Below are positions 20,107-27,948 of a stretch of DNA of 64,000 nt, in pieces. How positions within the stretch are numbered: position 1 is the stretch's first letter; each line of letters begins with the position of its first letter. Source of the stretch: CADEDH01 sp047974625 (GTDB taxonomy: Bacteria > Actinomycetota > Acidimicrobiia > Acidimicrobiales > SZUA-35); assembly GCA_047974625.1 (NCBI GenBank), contig JBKECK010000078.1, positions 1 through 64,000 of the forward strand, read 5' to 3'. The notes beneath the pieces were generated by a model that saw only the letters and a program-made list of their open reading frames with translations, was not told the origin of the DNA and did no database searches. The translations under genes and the position numbers were made by a program.

Positions 20107-21114
20107 TCAGAACTGGCCGAGGACTCGGACGTCGTTGCTGAACAGGTCGCGGAGGTCGTCGACCCCGTACTTCATCTGGGCCAGACGGTCGATCCCGAAC
20201 CCGAAGGCGAACCCCGACCATTGTTCGGGGTCGACCCCCCCGGCCCGCAGCACGTTGGGGTGGACCATCCCGCAGCCGCCCAGTTCCAACCACGAACCGT
20301 CGGGGCGCTGGATGTCGAACTCGGCCGACGGCTCGGTGAACGGGAAGTAGTTGGGCCGCAGCCGTGAGGTGAATCCGGGCCCGAAGTAGGCCTCGGTGAA
20401 CTCCTGGATCGTCCCGGCCAGGTCGGCGAGGGAGATGTCCCGGTCGATGACCAAGCCCTCGATCTGGTGGAACACCGGCATGTGGGTGGCGTCCGCGGTG
20501 TCCCGACGGAACACCCGACCGGGGGCCACGATGTAGATCGGCGGCTCGTGGGCCAGCATGGAGCGGATCTGGACCGGCGAGGTGTGGGTCCGCAGCAGGG
20601 TGGTGCCCGGCTCGCCGTGCTCCACGTAGATGGTGTCGAAACCGTCCCGGGCCGGATGGCCGGCCGGGATGTTGAGGGCGTCGAAGTTGTGCCAGTCGGT
20701 CTCCACCTCAGGCCCTTCGGCCACGGTGAACCCCATCCCGACGAAGAGGTCCTCCAGGTGGTCCCAGGTCCGCGTGACGATGTGGGCGTGGCCCACGGGG
20801 CCGGCGGGGGCGATCTCGGTGAGGTCCATCCGTTCGGCCTCCAGGCGGGCCGACCGGGCCGCGGCCTGGAGCTCGTCGCGGCGACGGCCGACGGCCGCCT
20901 CGACCCGCTGCCGGGCTTCGTTGAGGGCCCGACCGGCGGCCTTGCGGTCCTCGACGGCCAGGCTGGACAGGGCCGCCCGGGCCCGGGCCAGGGCGCCCTG
21001 TTTGCCCAGGTGGGTGTTCTCGTTCCGGGCCAGCTCGTCGAGGTCTCCGGCGGCGGTGACCGCGTCGACGGCCTCGGTCTCGGCCCGGGTCACATCGATC
21101 GTCTGGTCGGTCAT
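20107..21114 (-). CDS. pheS: phenylalanyl-tRNA synthetase alpha subunit
   Basis: Catalytic class II subunit that activates phenylalanine. N-terminal coiled coil (about residues 1-90), then motif 2 (RTHTSPVQIRSML, GRVFRRDTADATH) and motif 3 (GFAFGFGIDRLAQMKYG). 335 aa, usual length. The ATG at 21114 has GGAGGG three bases before it; an upstream in-frame stretch of proline-rich residues is ignored. Forms the enzyme with the adjacent pheT product. Confidence 0.97.
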   Translation of the reverse strand: MTDQTIDVTRAETEAVDAVTAAGDLDELARNENTHLGKQGALARARAALSSLAVEDRKAAGRALNEARQRVEAAVGRRRDELQAAARSARLEAERMDLTEIAPAGPVGHAHIVTRTWDHLEDLFVGMGFTVAEGPEVETDWHNFDALNIPAGHPARDGFDTIYVEHGEPGTTLLRTHTSPVQIRSMLAHEPPIYIVAPGRVFRRDTADATHMPVFHQIEGLVIDRDISLADLAGTIQEFTEAYFGPGFTSRLRPNYFPFTEPSAEFDIQRPDGSWLELGGCGMVHPNVLRAGGVDPEQWSGFAFGFGIDRLAQMKYGVDDLRDLFSNDVRVLGQF

Positions 21115-21154
21115 GGTCCCTCCAGGGGGATCGGGCTGGGTGTGGTCGGGGATC

Positions 21155-21176
21155 CCGGGCCCTCGAGCGGGCCCGG
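21155..21176 (-). other. hairpin between tsnR and pheS
   Basis: A perfect 8-bp inverted repeat (CCGGGCCC / GGGCCCGG) with a 6-base loop lies between the tsnR stop and the pheS start. No T tract follows. It might be a processing site or an attenuator for pheST; I see no other evidence. Confidence 0.5.
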
Positions 21177-21190
21177 CGGGATCGCTGGGG

Positions 21191-22030
21191 TCACGACGGG
21201 GCACGGTGGGCGGGGGCCGGACGGCCGGGGTGACGACGCTCCTGGCGCAGGGCCTCGAAGCAGGCAACCGAGGCAGCCACGGCCAGGTTAAGCGATTCGG
21301 TCGGACCCGCCAGGGGAATTCTGGCCACCGCGTCGGCCCGGTCCACCAGCTCGTCGGGCAGGCCGCTGGCCTCGTTACCCACCATCAGGGCCGCGTCTCT
21401 CAGGTCAAGCTCGTCGTAGGGGACGGCGTCGGCCCGCCCGGCCACCAGGGCCACGACGGTGCGGGCGGCGACGGCCGGGTGGCGCCACATCGCCTCGAGG
21501 TCGGCCTGTTCCACCACCGGCAGCCGTAGACCGGCGCCGGCGGCGGCCCGGATGGTCTTCGGTCCGGTCGGGTCGGTGCAGTTGCCGGCCAGCACCACCC
21601 CGACCACTCCGGAGGCTTCGGCGCTGCGCAGCACGGCACCGAGGTTGCCGGGGTCCCGGCCGTCCACCACGATCACCAGCCGGCCCGAGGCCGGAAGCTG
21701 GTCGAGGGTGGCCGACGGCCGGGTCACGGTGGCCGCCACCGGTTGGGGGTTGACCGGGTCGAGCACCTTGGCCAGCACCCCGGGGGCACAGTGGTGGACG
21801 GTCAGGCCGGCCCGGCGGGCCTGGACCTCGACGCCGGTGTCGTGACCGGCCTCGATGTAGACCTCGTCGACCCGGCCCGCGGTGATGGCCTCGGCCACCA
21901 GGACTGGTCCCTCCACCACGATGACCCCTTCCCGGGCACGCTGGCGCCGCTGCTCCAGCAATCGTCGGATCCGTTTAATCCGATGATTGCCGGCGCTCAG
22001 CGGTGGTGCCGCGGCCGGTGACGGGGCCAC
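21191..22030 (-). CDS. tsnR: SpoU-family rRNA 2'-O-methyltransferase
   Basis: SAM-dependent ribose methyltransferase of the SPOUT class, probably acting on 23S rRNA. N-terminal substrate-binding L30e-like domain (residues 15-95), then the three trefoil-knot motifs: DPGNLGAVLRSAEA, MVGNEASGLP and ESLNLAVAASVACFEAL. 279 aa. GTG start seven bases after the rplT stop, so cotranscribed with infC-rpmI-rplT. The position between rplT and pheS is the same as tsnR in Mycobacterium; the symbol is by synteny and does not imply thiostrepton resistance. Confidence 0.9.
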   Translation of the reverse strand: MAPSPAAAPPLSAGNHRIKRIRRLLEQRRQRAREGVIVVEGPVLVAEAITAGRVDEVYIEAGHDTGVEVQARRAGLTVHHCAPGVLAKVLDPVNPQPVAATVTRPSATLDQLPASGRLVIVVDGRDPGNLGAVLRSAEASGVVGVVLAGNCTDPTGPKTIRAAAGAGLRLPVVEQADLEAMWRHPAVAARTVVALVAGRADAVPYDELDLRDAALMVGNEASGLPDELVDRADAVARIPLAGPTESLNLAVAASVACFEALRQERRHPGRPAPAHRAPS

Positions 22031-22037
22031 CGACCGG

Positions 22038-22397
22038 TCAGTCGGAGCTCGCGCCGTTCGCGACCGCCACCAGGGCGGTGAATGCGGCCGGGTCGCTGAC
22101 GGCTAGGTCGGCGAGGACCTTGCGGTCGACGCTGACGTCGGCGGCCTTGAGGCCGTTGATGAACCGGCTGTAGGAGGTGCCGTTCTGACGGCAGGCCGCG
22201 TTGATCCGCTGGATCCACAGTCGGCGGAACTCGCCCTTGCGGGCCCGGCGATCGCGGAAGGCGTAGTTACCCGACCGCATGACCTGTTCGTTGGCGCCCC
22301 GGAACGTCCGGCTCTTGTTGCCGTAGTACCCCTTGGCCTTCGACAGTGTCGTACGGCGCCGCTTCTTTGCGTGTACGGCTCGCTTCACCCGTGACAT
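22038..22397 (-). CDS. rplT: 50S ribosomal protein L20
   Basis: Early-assembly 23S rRNA-binding protein; in other bacteria it also represses its own operon. MSRVKRAVHAKKRR at the start and FRRLWIQRINAACRQNG in the middle are unmistakable. 119 aa, usual length. Third gene of infC-rpmI-rplT, 95 bases after rpmI. Confidence 0.98.
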   Translation of the reverse strand: MSRVKRAVHAKKRRRTTLSKAKGYYGNKSRTFRGANEQVMRSGNYAFRDRRARKGEFRRLWIQRINAACRQNGTSYSRFINGLKAADVSVDRKVLADLAVSDPAAFTALVAVANGASSD

Positions 22398-22492
22398 CGT
22401 CGTTTATCCCTTCAACTGTATCGTTCGTGTCGTCGTGCGTGTGTGGATTGGTCGTGTGTGTGGTTCGGCTGCCTGAGGGCCCGTGGCCGGGC

Positions 22493-22687
22493 TCAGCTCG
22501 ACAGCATCTCCTTGACCCGGGCGGCATCGGCTCTGGTGAGCGCGGTCTCGCCGCTCAGCCGACGCTTGCGACGGCTCGACTTCTTCTCGAGGAAGTGGTT
22601 GAGGTTCTTGCTCCGGCGCATGACCTTGCCCGATCCGGTGACCTTGAACCGCTTCTTGGCGCCCTTGTGGCTCTTCATCTTGGGCAT
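22493..22687 (-). CDS. rpmI: 50S ribosomal protein L35
   Basis: Small basic ribosomal protein: MPKMKSHKGAKKRFKVTGSG with a basic C-terminal half. 64 aa. AGGAG lies about seven bases before the ATG. The 164-base gap after infC holds a small hairpin (GGGACC-GGCT-GGTCCC) and could contain an L20-type leader, but I cannot recognise a known fold. Confidence 0.98.
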   Translation of the reverse strand: MPKMKSHKGAKKRFKVTGSGKVMRRSKNLNHFLEKKSSRRKRRLSGETALTRADAARVKEMLSS

Positions 22688-22851
22688 GGGTTGTGCTCCT
22701 GGTGGTACTGACTGCTCGGCTGATGGGGGATTGCCTGGGCGAGGCGGGCCGCGAGAATCCCAGGGGACCAGCCGGTCCCGAGGGGACTCGCGTTCGCTCG
22801 TTGTAGATCCGGAGCCACGGAGCCGTGTTTATCGGCCCGGTGGCTGGCGAC

Positions 22852-23442
22852 TCAGGCGGTGCCGTTACCGTTGCCGGCTTCGGGGGCGGAGGCTCCCTCG
22901 CCGGCGCGGGCCTTGGCCCGTTTCTTGGTGTCGGGACCGAGGACCATGGTCATGTTGCGACCGTCGAGCCGGGCCGACGCCTCGACCCGCGCGTAGTCCT
23001 TGACCCGATCGGCAATGTCGTCGAGGATCTTGCGACCGAGTTCCGGGTGCGTGACCTCACGCCCCCTGAACATGATCGTGATCTTCACCTTGTGACCCTC
23101 CTGGAGGAATTTCTCCACCTTCCGGGTCTTGGTGTCGAAGTCCCCGCCCGAGATCTTGGGCCGGTACTTCATCTCCTTCACAACGACGTTGCTCGCCTTT
23201 TTCCGGGCTTCCTTGAGCCGCTGTGCTGCTTCGTACTTGTACTTGCCGTAGTCCATGATCCGGACCACCGGCGGGCTCGCCTTGTCGGCGACCTCGACGA
23301 GATCCAGATCAAGTTCCCGGGCCAGCGACAACGCTTCGGGGATCGGCTTGATCCCCAGTTGGTCGCCGTTCGGGCCGATCACTCGGACTTCCCGGGCCCG
23401 GATCCGATCATTGATCCGCGGCTCCTGCGATGGCGCAGCTAT
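22852..23442 (-). CDS. infC: translation initiation factor IF-3, AUA start
   Basis: Binds the 30S subunit and checks initiation codons. Conserved N-domain EPRINDRIRAREVRVIGPNG, linker and C-domain (MDYGKYKYEAAQRLKEA, FRGREVTHPELG). 196 aa. No ATG, GTG or TTG lies early enough: the first GTG (23382) would cut off the conserved RINDRIRAREVR segment, and a TGA stop at 23451-23449 blocks the frame upstream. The only codon left is ATA at 23442, giving (M)AAPSQEPRIND. It is preceded by GGGGTGATC, an excellent Shine-Dalgarno sequence, nine bases away. Non-standard infC starts (AUU in E. coli) are known and autoregulatory. Confidence 0.93.
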   Translation of the reverse strand: MAAPSQEPRINDRIRAREVRVIGPNGDQLGIKPIPEALSLARELDLDLVEVADKASPPVVRIMDYGKYKYEAAQRLKEARKKASNVVVKEMKYRPKISGGDFDTKTRKVEKFLQEGHKVKITIMFRGREVTHPELGRKILDDIADRVKDYARVEASARLDGRNMTMVLGPDTKKRAKARAGEGASAPEAGNGNGTA

Positions 23443-23838
23443 GGCCGATCACCCCTCATGCAGATGCAGTGCTCCTCGTGTTAGGTGGATAGTGGGTTCC
23501 CAACGAGAACGAGGGCACTGGCCGGACGGACCGGATCGGTGATCCGGATCACCTACAGTGCTAGACACCGGTACCCGAGCATCCGCTCGGGTAGTCGGGC
23601 CGATCTGCTGACCCGGGCGCACCCACGGGTGGCCGGGTGGGGCCGAAGCCCTCTTTCTTGATGGCTCCTGTGAGGCTACCAGCACTCCGGGGGTGATTGC
23701 TCAGGTGCGGCCGGTTTGGTACCCAGTCGGGGAAAAGGGCACGGCCGCGATCCGCCCCACGGGCGATTAGGGACTCGGCCTGATGACGAATGCGACACGG
23801 TGGCCGGGCCGGTAACCGGCCGGCCCTAGCCTGGGCCC
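23443..23838 (-). promoter_or_regulatory. infC leader and divergent promoter region
   Basis: No gene here. On the infC strand the region holds a perfect stem of nine bases with a four-base loop (23572-23593) and a perfect 16-base palindrome GGTGATCCGGATCACC (23538-23553). The second half of this palindrome, GGATCACC, resembles the 3' end of 16S rRNA and could pair over seven bases with the infC Shine-Dalgarno GGTGATC (23453-23447). A TAGCCT at 23674-23669 region could be an infC -10, but without a clear -35. The plus-strand TAGCCT at 23827 serves the divergent gene. Confidence 0.55.
23827..23832 (+). promoter_or_regulatory. -10 element of PRC/CBS gene (leaderless)
   Basis: TAGCCT six bases before the GTG at 23839. 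Confidence 0.45.
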
Positions 23839-25071
23839 GTGAGCTCGGCACCGTCAAGGGTATTCGTGGCCCGCCTGGCCGGGACCGCGGTGTTCGACCC
23901 CCTGGGCGACAAGGTGGGTCGGATCCGTGACATCGTCGCCGTGTCAGCGGCCGAGGAGCCGGCCCCACGGGCGGTAGGCATGATCGTCGAGGTGCCCGGG
24001 CGCCGCCGGGTCTTCCTCCCCATGACCCGGGTGACCAGCATCGACGCCGGCCACATCATCACCACCGGCCTGGTCAATCTGCGCCGGTTCGAGCAGCGCC
24101 CCAACGAGACCCGTCTCCTGGCCGAGCTGCTGGACCGCCAGGTCCGCCTGGACTCCACCGGCGAGTCGGTCACCATCGAGGACGTCGCCATCTCCCCAGA
24201 CCGGTTGCGGCAATGGTGGATCAGCAAGCTGTTCATCCGCCGTCCCCGGACCGCCCGCCTCCGCCGGGGCGAGGCGATCATGGTGGACTACGCCGAGGTC
24301 AATTTCGGATCCCGGTCCGAGCAGGGAACGGCCGCCCTCCTGGCCAGACTGGAGCAGCTCAAGGCGGCCGATCTCGCCGATTCGGTCCACGACCTCAGCC
24401 CGAAACGCCGCCTGGAGGTGGCCCGGGCCCTGGACGTGGAGCGCCTGGCCGACATGCTGGAGGAACTCCCCGAGTCCGATCAGGTGGAGATCCTGTCCGG
24501 CCTAGACACCGAGCGTGCCGTCGAGGTGCTCGAGGCCATGCAACCCGACGACGCCGCCGACCTCCTCCTCGACCTCCGACCCCAGGAGGCCGAGCGCCTC
24601 CTGGGCCTGATGAACCCGGAGGGGGCCGAGGACATGCGCCGGCTCCTCTCCTACGACGAGAACACCGCCGGGGGCATGATGACCACCCAGCCGGTGATCC
24701 TGCCCCCGGACGCCACGGTGGCCGAGGCCCTGGCCCGTGTGCGGCGGGTCGACCTTCCCCCGGCGTTGGCCGTGGCGGCGTTCGTATGCCGGCCCCCGCT
24801 GGAGACGCCCACCGGCCGGTACCTGGGGTTGGTGCACATCCAGCAGATGCTGCGCGAGCCACCGAACACATCCCTCGGCGACATCATCGACCAGCACGTC
24901 GAGGCCCTGGACCCCACGGCCTCCCTGGAGACCATCACCCGTCACCTGGCCACCTACAACCTCATCTCGGTTCCCGTGACCGACGAGACCGGCTGTCTGG
25001 TCGGGGCGGTGACCGTGGACGACGTGCTCGACCATCTGCTTCCGGACGACTGGCGGGGCCGTCATGACTGA
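23839..25071 (+). CDS. PRC-barrel / MgtE-N / CBS domain protein
   Basis: Soluble sensor-like protein of unknown role. The N-terminus is PRC-barrel-like (GTAVFDPLGDKVGRIRDIVA), the middle (residues 165-280) is an MgtE N-terminal helical domain (LEELPESDQVEILSGL, LLDLRPQEAERLLGLM), and the C-terminus holds CBS motifs (DENTAGGMMTTQPVILPPDA, VPVTDETGCLVGAVTVDDVL). 410 aa. There is no MgtE transmembrane channel, so it is not itself a magnesium transporter; it may sense Mg or nucleotides. GTG start, leaderless. The next gene overlaps by eight bases, suggesting a shared function. Confidence 0.88.
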   Translation: MSSAPSRVFVARLAGTAVFDPLGDKVGRIRDIVAVSAAEEPAPRAVGMIVEVPGRRRVFLPMTRVTSIDAGHIITTGLVNLRRFEQRPNETRLLAELLDRQVRLDSTGESVTIEDVAISPDRLRQWWISKLFIRRPRTARLRRGEAIMVDYAEVNFGSRSEQGTAALLARLEQLKAADLADSVHDLSPKRRLEVARALDVERLADMLEELPESDQVEILSGLDTERAVEVLEAMQPDDAADLLLDLRPQEAERLLGLMNPEGAEDMRRLLSYDENTAGGMMTTQPVILPPDATVAEALARVRRVDLPPALAVAAFVCRPPLETPTGRYLGLVHIQQMLREPPNTSLGDIIDQHVEALDPTASLETITRHLATYNLISVPVTDETGCLVGAVTVDDVLDHLLPDDWRGRHD

Positions 25072-25831
25072 TTCCCCATCACCCCGCCGGCGCCGGACCG
25101 CCCTCGACGTTCCCCGGCAGCAGCGCCGCACCCTACCCACCCCCCAGGTCGACGCCGAGGTGTTCGGCCGCTGGTCCGAGACCTTCGCCCGCTTCATGGG
25201 AACGGCCAGCTTCCTGGTCGGAATGACGGTGTTCGTCGGCGTCTGGCTGGCCTGGAACACCCTCGGCCCCGAGCAGTACCAGTTCGATCCCCGCCGCCTG
25301 AACTTCACCCTCCTCACCCTGATCCTCAGTCTTCAGGCCTCCTACGCCGCCCCCCTGATCCTGCTGGCCCAGAACCGTCAGGCCGACCGCGACCGGGTCG
25401 CCTTCGAGCAGGACCGCCAGCGGGCCCAGCGGACCCTGTCCGACACCGAGTACCTGGCCCGGGAGGTGGCCGCCCTCCGGATCGCCCTCCGGGACGTGGC
25501 CACCCGGGACTTCATCCGATCGGAGCTCCGGGATCTCCTGGCCGACCTGGAGGCCGGTCGGGACGAACCCGTCGACGGTGCGCCGGGCCCCGACCGGTTC
25601 AACCAGACGGATGCGCCGGCCGGCCGCTCACCACGCCACGAACCGGCCCCAGGGGGGCGGCCGCCGGGCCGCGACCGGCCCGGCCCGTCAACCCACGACG
25701 GCGGACGGATCGTCACCGTGTCGGACCATCTGGGTGAGCTGCGACGGCCCCCTCCCCGGCGCACCGGCCCTGAGGGGCCCGGCCGAAACGCCGAGGACAC
25801 GGGGCCCCGGGCTCGGGACCGGGGCCGCTAG
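25064..25831 (+). CDS. DUF1003 membrane protein
   Basis: Integral membrane protein of unknown function. Two hydrophobic segments (about residues 45-65, GTASFLVGMTVFVGVWLAW, and 82-102, LILSLQASYAAPLILLAQ) with the family signature QNRQADRDR after the second. The C-terminal 80 residues are charged and proline-rich. 255 aa. ATG overlaps the stop of the PRC/CBS gene by eight bases; this pairing is common in actinobacteria and suggests a two-protein unit related to divalent-cation or envelope homeostasis (inference). Confidence 0.9.
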   Translation: MTDSPSPRRRRTALDVPRQQRRTLPTPQVDAEVFGRWSETFARFMGTASFLVGMTVFVGVWLAWNTLGPEQYQFDPRRLNFTLLTLILSLQASYAAPLILLAQNRQADRDRVAFEQDRQRAQRTLSDTEYLAREVAALRIALRDVATRDFIRSELRDLLADLEAGRDEPVDGAPGPDRFNQTDAPAGRSPRHEPAPGGRPPGRDRPGPSTHDGGRIVTVSDHLGELRRPPPRRTGPEGPGRNAEDTGPRARDRGR

Positions 25832-25834
25832 CGT
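25829..25834 (+). promoter_or_regulatory. -10 element of DUF1844 gene (leaderless)
   Basis: TAGCGT six bases before the ATG at 25841; it overlaps the end of the DUF1003 gene. A GGAG also lies between it and the ATG. Confidence 0.4.
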
Positions 25835-25840
25835 GGAGCT

Positions 25841-26296
25841 ATGAGTCTGTGGACCCCCGACGGGGAGCACACTGTTCCCCGCTCCGAACCTGCCGCCGCC
25901 GAACCGGGGCCCGGCCCCGACCGGCCCCTGACCGCCGAGGAGCAGGCCCAAGCCGAGGCCATGGCCCACGAGCTGTCGGAGGCGCGGGCCCGGCTGTTGG
26001 AAACCGACGTCTCGACCGTCATCGCCAACCACGCCCTCGGCATCTACGAACTGGCCGCGATCCACCTCACGGCCGACGAGCCACGGTTCGATCAGGCCGC
26101 CCTGGCCATCGATGCGCTGAACGCCCTCGTCACCAGCTTGTCGGGTCGCCTCGGCGACGCCGAACCGACCCTGCGGGAGGCCCTCCAACAGCTGCAGATG
26201 GCCTTCGTGCAGCGCTCCACCGCGACGGGCGGCCCCGATGCCGACCAGGCCCATCCGGGCGGGGCGGACCCCGGCGGGCCGGCGGCCACGGCCTGA
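25841..26296 (+). CDS. DUF1844 family protein
   Basis: Small protein of unknown function. Low-complexity acidic N-terminus (about 45 residues), then the DUF1844-like helical core with ALGIYELAAIHL, AALAIDALNALVTSL and LREALQQLQMAFVQ, and a glycine/alanine-rich tail. 151 aa. In other actinobacteria this gene sits beside infC; here it is 2.4 kb away, across the divergent PRC/CBS pair, so the neighbourhood is conserved in rearranged form. ATG start with GGAG nearby. Confidence 0.78.
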   Translation: MSLWTPDGEHTVPRSEPAAAEPGPGPDRPLTAEEQAQAEAMAHELSEARARLLETDVSTVIANHALGIYELAAIHLTADEPRFDQAALAIDALNALVTSLSGRLGDAEPTLREALQQLQMAFVQRSTATGGPDADQAHPGGADPGGPAATA

Positions 26297-26357
26297 CCGG
26301 TCCTGGCGGGCCGTTCCGCCACTCCGGCCGCAGGCTTCCCGGCCTTGGAGCCGTCCC

Positions 26358-27590
26358 TCAACCCGGTGTCGGCGGCGCCCACCGGTCAGCATCCACGGAG
26401 CGCCCAAGGCCGAAACCCTGACCGAGGTCGATCCCCAGGTCGCTGAGCACGGTGGCCTCCGCCGGTTCCTGCACCCCGCGGGCCAGGAGCCGGTACGGGC
26501 CGTCGCCGGGACGGTCGGCGGCCGCTAGCGGGGCGACCGCAACCTTCGCGGCCAACGCCCTCGCCACGCCCGGCCGGGCTGGTGAATCGGGATCGCCAGC
26601 CATCAGGCCGGCGGTCAGGTCCGCGTCGAGGATGAGCAGCTGGGCCGGGAACGGGGCGGAGCTCCCCGCCCCGTCCGGCACCAGGGGGACGGCCGCGGCC
26701 CCGCCGGCCGCGGCCGCGGCTTCGTCGGCCGGGTGCCAGGAACCGTCGGGGCCGGGCCCCACCTCGAAACCGATCCGATCGGGGAGTCCCGCCCGCCGCT
26801 CCGCCCCGCGGCGTTCGACCGCCCGCGGCAGCTGGCCCGCCGGGACGGGCACCAGGAGGGGCGGCGCCGCGGCCCCGGGTCCGGCCAGCCAGCCCCGGAC
26901 CCGATCGACCACGAGATCCGTCCAGGTCGCCGTCACCCCGGCCTGGTCGAGGAGGTGGACGAACCGGGTCACGGCCATGTCCCGCAACCGGGGATGCTGC
27001 CAGCGGGGCCGTACCGCCAACCAGGCCGGACGCCCGGTTGCCAGCTCCACGATGGGCTGGAGCCGGAAGCTCACTGCCCCGGCGGGATCCCCGTCGAACA
27101 GCCCGATCAGGTCGGCCACCAATTCCCGGCGTCGGGCCAGCTCGGCCCGGTCCACCGGGCCGGCCGTCTCCACCGTGGCCGGGGCCGCCCGGGCCCGGGC
27201 CAGGGCGGCCAACGCCTCGAGCTCGGCCGGGTCGTCAGCGGGCCCGCCGATGGCCAGGCCGCAGGCCACCCCTCCACCCACCACGAGGCGCACCCGTTCG
27301 GCCAACCTCTGCCCGTCCCGGGGCGTCAACAGGTGCCGGGCCGTCACAGTCGCTCCCGGAGGGCCGTGGACGGTGGGTGTCGGGCCCCGGTCCGGACCGG
27401 TCACGGTCACATCGTCGGACTCTCGGAACCGGGCCATCAAGCCCGAAACAAGGTCGGCCCGCAGTTCGGGGTGGTCGACCGGCACCGGGAAGGAGACCAC
27501 GGCCACCAGGTTGCCGGTGCGGTGCCGCCGACCGACCGGGTCGGCGGCACCGGCCGGGTCGGTCGGCGCGGTCGGATCGGAGGTGGCCAT
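26358..27590 (-). CDS. degenerate EAL-domain protein
   Basis: Looks like a cyclic-di-GMP phosphodiesterase fold that has lost catalysis. The C-terminal 230 residues follow the EAL order: FRLQPIVELATGRPAWLAVR (where the E-A-L motif and its glutamate should be), RFVHLLDQAG, LLVPVPAGQL, LLILDADL, LARGVQEPAEATVLSDLG and LGQGFGLGRSVDAD. The metal-binding acidic residues are mostly absent. The N-terminal 150 residues may be a relic GGDEF domain (GGGVACGLAIGG) without the GGDEF motif. 410 aa. Last gene of the riboflavin operon, 79 bases after the cold-shock-like gene. Could be a c-di-GMP receptor or simply a protein scaffold. Confidence 0.75.
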   Translation of the reverse strand: MATSDPTAPTDPAGAADPVGRRHRTGNLVAVVSFPVPVDHPELRADLVSGLMARFRESDDVTVTGPDRGPTPTVHGPPGATVTARHLLTPRDGQRLAERVRLVVGGGVACGLAIGGPADDPAELEALAALARARAAPATVETAGPVDRAELARRRELVADLIGLFDGDPAGAVSFRLQPIVELATGRPAWLAVRPRWQHPRLRDMAVTRFVHLLDQAGVTATWTDLVVDRVRGWLAGPGAAAPPLLVPVPAGQLPRAVERRGAERRAGLPDRIGFEVGPGPDGSWHPADEAAAAAGGAAAVPLVPDGAGSSAPFPAQLLILDADLTAGLMAGDPDSPARPGVARALAAKVAVAPLAAADRPGDGPYRLLARGVQEPAEATVLSDLGIDLGQGFGLGRSVDADRWAPPTPG

Positions 27591-27669
27591 CGTGGGGTAC
27601 CCATCGGCGGCACCCTCGACGATGTGTGTAGGCCGAATGACCCGACGCGGTGTACTACCGGCGCCGCCG

Positions 27670-27948
27670 TCAGGCCAGGGGCAACACCTCGGTGGCCTCC
27701 CACCGCCCGGGGCCGGCGGCCGCGGTGCGATAAGCCACCGGGCGTCCCGGGTCGATCATGCGGGTACCGTCCGCGATAGCGGTGCAGTGAAACACCACCG
27801 GTTCCCCGCCGGCACCGTCATCGGGGGCCAGGGTCCCGAGTCCGGCGGCGGGGTCGTAGTCGAGGACCTGTCCCCGCCGCATCAGCCCCACACCGGCCGC
27901 CAGGGCCTGGCTACCCGGGACGGCCGGGACCGGGGCCCCGTCGGTCAC
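27670..27948 (-). CDS. divergent cold-shock-domain-like protein
   Basis: Small protein resembling CspA over about 65 residues: RRGQVLDYDPAAGLGTLAPD aligns with the first strands of the cold-shock barrel and VVFHCTAIADGTR with the RNP2 region. The RNP1 aromatic residues (GFGFI in CspA) are replaced by GLGTL, so nucleic-acid binding may be weakened. 92 aa with an alanine/valine-rich 22-residue N-terminus. Its GTG overlaps the ribBA stop (GTGA), so it is coupled to ribBA. Function unknown. Confidence 0.75.
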   Translation of the reverse strand: MTDGAPVPAVPGSQALAAGVGLMRRGQVLDYDPAAGLGTLAPDDGAGGEPVVFHCTAIADGTRMIDPGRPVAYRTAAAGPGRWEATEVLPLA

